Shown here piece after piece: positions 10,221 through 14,884 of a DNA stretch of 14,884 nucleotides. Every line of letters starts with the position of its first letter. The first letter of the stretch is position 1. The notes beneath the pieces were generated by a model. The model worked only from the letters and a program-made list of their open reading frames with translations, did no database searches and was not told the origin of the DNA. Source of the DNA: Rhodobacteraceae bacterium UBA1957 (GTDB lineage: Bacteria; Pseudomonadota; Alphaproteobacteria; Rhodobacterales; Rhodobacteraceae). The position numbers and the translations under genes were made by a program. The DNA is taken from contig DDEJ01000069.1 of assembly GCA_002336405.1 (NCBI GenBank), forward strand, positions 1 through 14,884, read 5' to 3'.

Positions 10221-10676
10221 TTGATCTTGGACAGGCTGTTCTTGGTAATGGTCGATCGCTTCGACTACCGCATCCAAGGCCAGCATGATCGAGGCGTGTC
10301 GATTCTTGAAATCTTTCGCTGGGCGCAGAACCTCAAGCCCTTCAAACGGCGCTTGCGGCGGCGGACCACCCTCTGTCAAAAGTGTTTGTAACGCCCCCTG
10401 CGCCTGTTTCACCTGATCGAGTGACGCACCAACGATTGCCCCCCCAATCACCGAAGCGGCCGCCTGTCCCAAGGCGCAGGCTTTGACATCCTGTCCAAAG
10501 GCACTGACAGTCTGCCCCTCAAATTCCACATCGACCGTTACTGTCGACCCACATAAGGGCGAGCGTTTCTTGACCGTAACCGCCGGGGCCTCAAGGCGGT
10601 CTGAATTTGGAATATCGGCCGCCAGCGCCAAAATACGCCCCGAATAAAGTTTTATCAGATCATTTTCGCCAGCCAT
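10212..10676 (-). CDS. IscU/NifU-N-like iron-sulfur scaffold protein, third ligand Cys missing
   Basis: A 154-residue relative of the IscU/NifU N-terminal scaffold family. Cys42 lies in RSPLCGSTVTVDV and Cys67 in DVKACALGQAAASV, matching two of the three cluster-binding cysteines. At the third position it has FKNRHASIMLALDAV, so His127 stands where IscU has cysteine. Either the cluster is held differently or the protein has another role in Fe-S traffic. I use ATG 10674-10676, with AAAGGA seven bases upstream; the frame is open further 5' but runs into hisI. It is divergent from hisI across 68 bases. Confidence 0.82.
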   Translation of the reverse strand: MAGENDLIKLYSGRILALAADIPNSDRLEAPAVTVKKRSPLCGSTVTVDVEFEGQTVSAFGQDVKACALGQAAASVIGGAIVGASLDQVKQAQGALQTLLTEGGPPPQAPFEGLEVLRPAKDFKNRHASIMLALDAVVEAIDHYQEQPVQDQTL

Positions 10677-10744
10677 GGGTTTTCCTTTGGTAACATCCTC
10701 AATAGATAGGGACGCATCGCCACTATGCAAAAGGTTTTTTACGA

Positions 10745-11119
10745 ATGTCATTCGATCCAGCAAGTTTAAGCTATAATGCCGCAGGCCTAATCCCAACAAT
10801 CGCACAGGATGAGACTACGGGAGAGGTTCTGATGATGGCTTGGATGAACCAAGATGCGGTCCACCAGACGCTTGACAGCGGGCGCGTCACCTATTGGTCT
10901 CGCTCTCGGCAGGCGTTTTGGATCAAGGGCGAAAGCAGCGGCAACACCCAAGCTTTGGTCGATTTTCGGATAGATTGCGACCGCGATTGTCTGCTGGTGG
11001 TGGTGCGCCAAATCGGTCCTGCCTGCCACACCAACCGCCGCAGTTGTTTTTACACCGCAGTTCGCGGCACCCAAGAGGTTGAGCTGCTAAAGCCCGAAAG
11101 CCCGGGCAACGGCAATTAG
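10745..11119 (+). CDS. hisI: Phosphoribosyl-AMP cyclohydrolase HisI
   Basis: Third step of histidine biosynthesis: hydrolytic opening of the adenine ring of phosphoribosyl-AMP in the cytosol. The 124-residue product has MMAWMNQDA (30-38), RVTYWSRSRQAFWIKGESSGN (47-67) and the metal site DCDRD (Asp77, Cys78, Asp79, Asp81), with further ligands Cys94 and Cys101 in PACHTNRRSCFY. It is the stand-alone cyclohydrolase, without the HisE pyrophosphohydrolase fused in enterobacteria. AAAGG lies about 12 bases upstream of the ATG. Its TAG overlaps the convergent gluQ TAA by three bases (TTAG at 11116-11119). It stands apart from other histidine genes in this window. Confidence 0.95.
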   Translation: MSFDPASLSYNAAGLIPTIAQDETTGEVLMMAWMNQDAVHQTLDSGRVTYWSRSRQAFWIKGESSGNTQALVDFRIDCDRDCLLVVVRQIGPACHTNRRSCFYTAVRGTQEVELLKPESPGNGN

Positions 11120-11967
11120 AGACCGACCAACCGCCGGATATCTTGCGGCGACATCCCGTCATCGCGAAACTTGGCAATCGCCTGCGCGTCGCTGCGTTTG
11201 GCAAGACGTTTTGCCGTCGCATCACGGATCAAGCGGTGGTGGCAATAGACTGGCGTTTGCAGCCCCAAAAGCTGTTGCAACACCACATGGATCTGTGTGG
11301 CCTCACTTAAATCTTGACCGCGAATGACATGGCTGACGCCTTGACGGGCGTCATCAATCACACAGGCCAGATGATAAGCCACCGCATCCTGACCTTTGCG
11401 TCCCAGGACGACATCGCCAACTGAAGCCACCAAAGTTTGGCTCAACACTGTAATCGTCGCAGGCACATCCTCACCAACTTCTTGGTAGTAAAAAATATCT
11501 GGCAGAACAGCCGTGGCTTTTGTCATATCAAGGCGCAATGCCTCATCTGCGGTATCGCCCTGCGCAACCCGCCCCCGACAGGTGCCGGGATAGATCAAGC
11601 CATCAGGTCCCAGCGGCAGCGCCCCCTCTTGGGGCGCGGCAAGGGCGGCCCGAATATCACTGCGACTGCAGGTGCATGAAAAGGTCAGACCGCGCGCCGT
11701 GAGATCAGACAAAACCGCGTCGTAATCTTGCGTCTGCTCAGACTGGCGCAGCACCGGGCCATCCCAGCGAATGCCCAACCAGTCAAGATCTTCATAAATT
11801 TGCGCTTCAAAATGATCGCGACACCGCGCAGAATCCAGATCTTCGATCCTCAACAAAAACTCACCCGCCTCAGCGCGAGCACGATCATGTGCCAAAAGCG
11901 CCGAATACGCGTGGCCAAGATGCAGTGGACCCGTTGGGGACGGTGCAAATCTTGTTCTAAAAGCCAT
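11116..11967 (-). CDS. gluQ: Glutamyl-Q tRNA(Asp) synthetase
   Basis: A GluRS catalytic-domain paralogue that attaches glutamate to queuosine 34 of tRNA-Asp rather than to tRNA 3' ends. The 283 residues begin MAFRTRFAPSPTGPLHLGHA, with the HIGH-type HLGH at 16-19, LLRIEDLDSAR, a zinc site CTCSRSD...YPGTCR, HVIRGQDL and a KMSKS-like KRLAKR (252-257). It lacks the GluRS anticodon-binding domain, which is diagnostic. The frame is open upstream to 12081, but homology begins at ATG 11965-11967, which lacks a visible ribosome binding site. It follows trmFO on the same strand after about 170 bases. Confidence 0.94.
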   Translation of the reverse strand: MAFRTRFAPSPTGPLHLGHAYSALLAHDRARAEAGEFLLRIEDLDSARCRDHFEAQIYEDLDWLGIRWDGPVLRQSEQTQDYDAVLSDLTARGLTFSCTCSRSDIRAALAAPQEGALPLGPDGLIYPGTCRGRVAQGDTADEALRLDMTKATAVLPDIFYYQEVGEDVPATITVLSQTLVASVGDVVLGRKGQDAVAYHLACVIDDARQGVSHVIRGQDLSEATQIHVVLQQLLGLQTPVYCHHRLIRDATAKRLAKRSDAQAIAKFRDDGMSPQDIRRLVGL

Positions 11968-12022
11968 TGTTATCAAATACATATAGGGTGTTATCAAACG
12001 GCCACTTAAGAGAGTGGGCACA

Positions 12023-12048
12023 CCTGTGCAAGCTGCGTTTGGCACAGG
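12023..12048 (-). repeat. Perfect hairpin in the trmFO-gluQ gap
   Basis: CCTGTGC (12023-12029) and GCACAGG (12042-12048) pair perfectly around a 12-base loop. A second dyad GCACA-cc-TGTGC overlaps it at 12018-12029. It may be an RNA structure in the gluQ leader or a trmFO 3' end; there is no T-tract. Confidence 0.35.
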
Positions 12049-12137
12049 CACCAAAAGGCGCTTGTGGATATTCATCACCAAATGGATAGGGTTGCCCCAG
12101 AGATGTACCCGACATGTGATAACTCAAAGCAAATGGG

Positions 12138-13493
12138 TCAGCTTGCGTCAACCGAAGACTTAGCAAGCCACGCGCTCCAGGCAATTTTTGCCCGGTCGGT
12201 ATAGGCTTTATAGCGGTCCTTGCGCCCCCGCCGCCCACCTTTGAGACCGTCAATTGGACGAAACAGGCCAAAATTGACGTTCATCGGCTGAAATGTTTTG
12301 GCCTCGGCCCCACCAGTAATATGGTGAATCAAGGCCCCCATTGCGGTGTCTTGTGGCACTGGCGGCAGGGTCACACCCAAAATATCCGCCGCAGCCAAAC
12401 GCCCAGCCAGCAACCCCATTGCCGCACTTTCTACATAGCCTTCTACACCGGTGATCTGGCCAGCAAACCGAATATGGGGGCGGGATTTCAACCGCATCTG
12501 TGGATCCAGAAACGTGGGTGAATTGATGAAGGTGTTGCGGTGAATACCGCCCAGACGGGCAAAGCGGGCCTCTTGCAACCCGGGGATCATCTTGAGCACC
12601 TCGACCTGCGCACCGTATTTCATCTTGGTCTGGAACCCGACAATATTATACAATGTGCCAAGCGCGTTATCGCGGCGCAACTGTACAACCGCATAGGATT
12701 TGACCTCGGGCTGATGCGGGTTTGTCAAACCAACCGGCTTCATCGGACCAAACCGCAGGGTTTCACGGCCACGCTCGGCCATCACCTCAATCGGCAGACA
12801 ACCATCAAAATAGCCGGCGGTTTCGCCTGCGTGAAATTCGGTCTTTTCGGCGGCCAGAAGCGCGTCAATAAACGCCTCATATTGATCGCGGTCCATCGGA
12901 CAATTCAGATAGGCGGTGCGCTCAGCTTCGGTCTCGCCTTTGTCATAGCGCGACTGCATCCATGCTTGTGACATATCTATGCTGTCGTGGTAAACAATCG
13001 GGGCGATTGCGTCAAAAAATGCCAACGCCTCCGTGCCGTTTTCGGCCTGAATTGCCTGCCCCAAATCCGCAGAGGTCAACGGCCCAGTGGCAATGATCCA
13101 CTGGCCAGATGCCGGTAGGTTTTTATGTTCACTGGCCACAATCGAAATATTGGGATGTGCCTGCAGTGCCGCCGTAACGCTTTGTGCAAAAGGATCACGA
13201 TCGACCGCCAACGCACCGCCTGCCGGCAGACGATGTTGCTCTGCAACACGCATAATCAGACCATTTGCCGCGCGCATTTCCCAATGGAGCAGGCCAACGG
13301 CATTCTGTTCGTCGTCATCGGACCGAAACGAATTTGAGCAGACCATTTCGCCCAAATAGCCGGTTCGGTGGGCAAAGGTTTTCACCGATGGGCGCATTTC
13401 GTGAACCACCACGTTTACGCCCAATTCCGCAGCCTGCCATGCCGCTTCTGATCCGGCCATGCCGCCACCGATAATATTGAGTGTCTCATTCAT
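12138..13493 (-). CDS. trmFO: Methylenetetrahydrofolate-tRNA (uracil-5-)-methyltransferase TrmFO
   Basis: Folate- and FAD-dependent enzyme that makes m5U54 (ribothymidine) in the T-loop of tRNA, replacing the SAM-dependent TrmA. The 451 residues start with the FAD-binding [17 protein letters not shown] (9-25), then [16 protein letters not shown] with Cys52 and [17 protein letters not shown] with Cys232, the two cysteines corresponding to the catalytic pair of the family. The late [19 protein letters not shown] and NVNFGLF blocks are typical. Length is normal. The ATG at 13491-13493 has no strong ribosome binding site. It lies 39 bases downstream of the crotonase-like gene on the same strand, so the two may be co-transcribed. 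Confidence 0.96.
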   Translation of the reverse strand: MNETLNIIGGGMAGSEAAWQAAELGVNVVVHEMRPSVKTFAHRTGYLGEMVCSNSFRSDDDEQNAVGLLHWEMRAANGLIMRVAEQHRLPAGGALAVDRDPFAQSVTAALQAHPNISIVASEHKNLPASGQWIIATGPLTSADLGQAIQAENGTEALAFFDAIAPIVYHDSIDMSQAWMQSRYDKGETEAERTAYLNCPMDRDQYEAFIDALLAAEKTEFHAGETAGYFDGCLPIEVMAERGRETLRFGPMKPVGLTNPHQPEVKSYAVVQLRRDNALGTLYNIVGFQTKMKYGAQVEVLKMIPGLQEARFARLGGIHRNTFINSPTFLDPQMRLKSRPHIRFAGQITGVEGYVESAAMGLLAGRLAAADILGVTLPPVPQDTAMGALIHHITGGAEAKTFQPMNVNFGLFRPIDGLKGGRRGRKDRYKAYTDRAKIAWSAWLAKSSVDAS

Positions 13494-13532
13494 ACTGCGG
13501 GACTTAGTGCACAGCCGTCCGAATGAAAAGGG

Positions 13533-14321
13533 CTACGATTGATCCCAGTCAGGCGGCCGCTTTTCCAAAAACGCACTGATGCCTTCTTCGGTATCGCGGT
13601 GCAACATATTGGTCACCATAACATCGCCAGCATAGGCATAGGCCGCCTCGACCGGCATTTGCAGCTGGTTATAAAAGGCCTCTTTACCGATCTTGACCGC
13701 CACCGCCAGTTTTCCAGCCACAGTGTCCGCCAAAGCGCGGGTTTCCGCGGCCAGTTCATCAGGCGCCACCACGCGGTTAACCAAGCCCAGAGACATCGCA
13801 CGATCCGCATCGATAAATTGACCCGTGGTCAGCATCTCAAAAGCTTGTTTGCGGGGAATATTGCGCGACAATGCCACCATAGGGGTCGAACAAAACAAAC
13901 CGATATTGACCCCGTTCACACCAAATTGCGTGCCCTGCCCCGCCACCGCCAGATCGCAGGATGCCACCAATTGGCAACCCGCCGCCGTTGCGATGCCGTG
14001 TACTTGTGCAATCACCGGCTGGGGCATTTTGGGTATCGACGCCATCATACGGGCGCATTTGTCAAACAAATGCTTGAAATATGCCTTGCCGCCGTCCTCG
14101 GCCTGCCGCCCTGCCGTCATCTCTTTCAGGTCATGGCCGGCACAAAACGCCTTGCCGGACCCCGAGATGATGACCGCGCGCACCGAACGGTCGCCTTGCA
14201 GCGCGTCAAAATGCCCCTGCAGCGCATCGAGCATTGCCTCAGACAGAGCGTTTAATTTTTCGGGTGCGTTCAAATTCAGATGAGCGATCCCGTCTGCATC
14301 AGTCCGTTCTAATAAAGCCAT
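13533..14321 (-). CDS. Crotonase-fold protein (ECHDC3-like), enoyl-CoA hydratase family
   Basis: A 262-residue crotonase-superfamily protein. Oxyanion-hole and CoA segments are present: KAFCAGHDLKEM (57-68) and HGIATAAGCQLVASCDLAVA (108-127). The two glutamates used by classical enoyl-CoA hydratase are missing: Gln117 follows Cys where the first should be, and Gly137 in TQFGVNG replaces the second. The NIGLFCSTPMVALSRNIPRK block instead matches the ECHDC3 branch. Hydratase activity is therefore doubtful; the real reaction is unknown. I choose ATG 14319-14321, with GGAG six bases upstream, over a TTG four codons earlier. It is divergent from the thioesterase gene across 58 bases, suggesting a shared acyl-CoA theme. 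Confidence 0.88.
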   Translation of the reverse strand: MALLERTDADGIAHLNLNAPEKLNALSEAMLDALQGHFDALQGDRSVRAVIISGSGKAFCAGHDLKEMTAGRQAEDGGKAYFKHLFDKCARMMASIPKMPQPVIAQVHGIATAAGCQLVASCDLAVAGQGTQFGVNGVNIGLFCSTPMVALSRNIPRKQAFEMLTTGQFIDADRAMSLGLVNRVVAPDELAAETRALADTVAGKLAVAVKIGKEAFYNQLQMPVEAAYAYAGDVMVTNMLHRDTEEGISAFLEKRPPDWDQS

Positions 14322-14379
14322 CTTGTTCTCCAACCGTTTTCAGGTCAATTCTAGTCCAAATACTATATGGAGGTAAAGC

Positions 14380-14799
14380 ATGTCGATTAAAATGTCTGTG
14401 GCTGCGTTAACCGAATTTCTCGACAAAACTTTCCCTCAGGTCGCAGACGACTTTGTGATTGAACAGGTGACAGAAGACAGCATAACAATCCGCCTCAAAG
14501 TGGCAGACCGGCATTTGCGCCCCGGCGGAACGGTGTCTGGCCCCGCAATGTTCGCATTAGCCGACGTCAGTATCTATCTTGCAATTCTATCACGCATCGG
14601 CCCGCAGGAACTGGCCGTTACTACCAATGCCTCCATCGACTTCATGCGCAAGCCGGCCGCCAATACCGATTTGATCGCGCAAGGCAGCCTGTTAAAATTA
14701 GGCCGACTGCTGGCCGTCGGGGATGTCTTGATTTACCCACAAGGGCAAACACAGCCGGTGGCCCGTGCGTCGATGACCTATGCGCTGCCAAGGGACTGA
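14380..14799 (+). CDS. PaaI-type hotdog-fold thioesterase
   Basis: A 139-residue single hotdog domain of the PaaI/acyl-CoA thioesterase family, expected to hydrolyse acyl-CoA thioesters in the cytosol. The signature region HLRPGGTVSGPAMFALADVSIYLAI (45-69) carries the probable catalytic Asp62 on the central helix. TTNASIDFMRKPA and a late LGRLLAVGDVLIY strand pattern follow. The usual HGG before the helix is RPGG...SGP here. GGAGG (14369-14373) lies six bases before the ATG, the best ribosome binding site in this part of the window. The substrate is not predictable; the divergent crotonase-like gene suggests a joint acyl-CoA role. Confidence 0.88.
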   Translation: MSIKMSVAALTEFLDKTFPQVADDFVIEQVTEDSITIRLKVADRHLRPGGTVSGPAMFALADVSIYLAILSRIGPQELAVTTNASIDFMRKPAANTDLIAQGSLLKLGRLLAVGDVLIYPQGQTQPVARASMTYALPRD

Positions 14800-14815
14800 A
14801 TTCATTCTAGTCGTC

Positions 14816-14834
14816 TTGCGGCGACCTACCGCAA
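14816..14834 (+). terminator. Hairpin after the thioesterase gene
   Basis: TTGCGG (14816-14821) and CCGCAA (14829-14834) form a perfect six-base stem with a seven-base loop, 16 bases after the stop. No T-tract follows, so intrinsic termination is uncertain. Confidence 0.3.
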
Positions 14835-14884
14835 AGCGTTCAAACAGTCAAAAATATGGGGTATTATAGTACCTATTTTACAAG

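Noticed and set aside
14361..14366. TACTAT as a -10 element for the thioesterase gene
   Set aside because: It lies only two bases before the GGAGG, leaving no leader for that ribosome binding site, and no -35 is evident.

Overview
The window looks like the chromosome of a Rhodobacterales (Roseobacter-group) alphaproteobacterium of moderate GC content. The evidence is the CtrA response regulator directly beside its partner SciP (DUF1153), an alphaproteobacterial LexA motif (GTTC-N7-GTTC), and the gene set mnmA, sciP, ctrA, ligA, recG, iscU-like, hisI, gluQ, trmFO. Species cannot be named from the sequence.

Layout. Bases 1-1350 are a gene-poor decay zone: the C-terminal end of an unidentified protein whose end looks frameshifted, about 600 bases with no convincing gene, and a short pseudogene with a frameshift and an in-frame amber stop. 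A carbon-metabolism pair follows: gluconokinase (minus) divergent from an HpcH/HpaI-type aldolase (plus). mnmA (minus) is then divergent from sciP and ctrA (plus), the cell-cycle control pair. ligA and recG (plus) form a DNA replication and repair pair joined by an ATGA overlap. Just after recG lie two LexA-type boxes, a 45-codon single-pass membrane ORF with a strong ribosome binding site, a second possible 36-codon ORF, and the strongest terminator in the window. Next come an IscU-like scaffold protein (minus) divergent from hisI (plus). hisI converges on gluQ with overlapping stop codons, and trmFO lies upstream of gluQ on the same strand. The window ends with a divergent crotonase-fold / hotdog-thioesterase pair.

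How the genes fit together. Three genes (mnmA, gluQ, trmFO) modify tRNA at different sites: s2U34, glutamyl-queuosine 34 and m5U54. ctrA and sciP form a feedback pair on cell-cycle transcription, and a near-consensus CtrA box lies between them. ligA, recG and the LexA-controlled small ORF make a DNA-damage neighbourhood.

The best candidate for something undescribed is the locus at 9755-10140: an apparently SOS-controlled micro-operon encoding one or two very small membrane-type proteins. It resembles in concept the small SOS-induced division inhibitor SidA of Caulobacter, but I see no sequence basis for homology.
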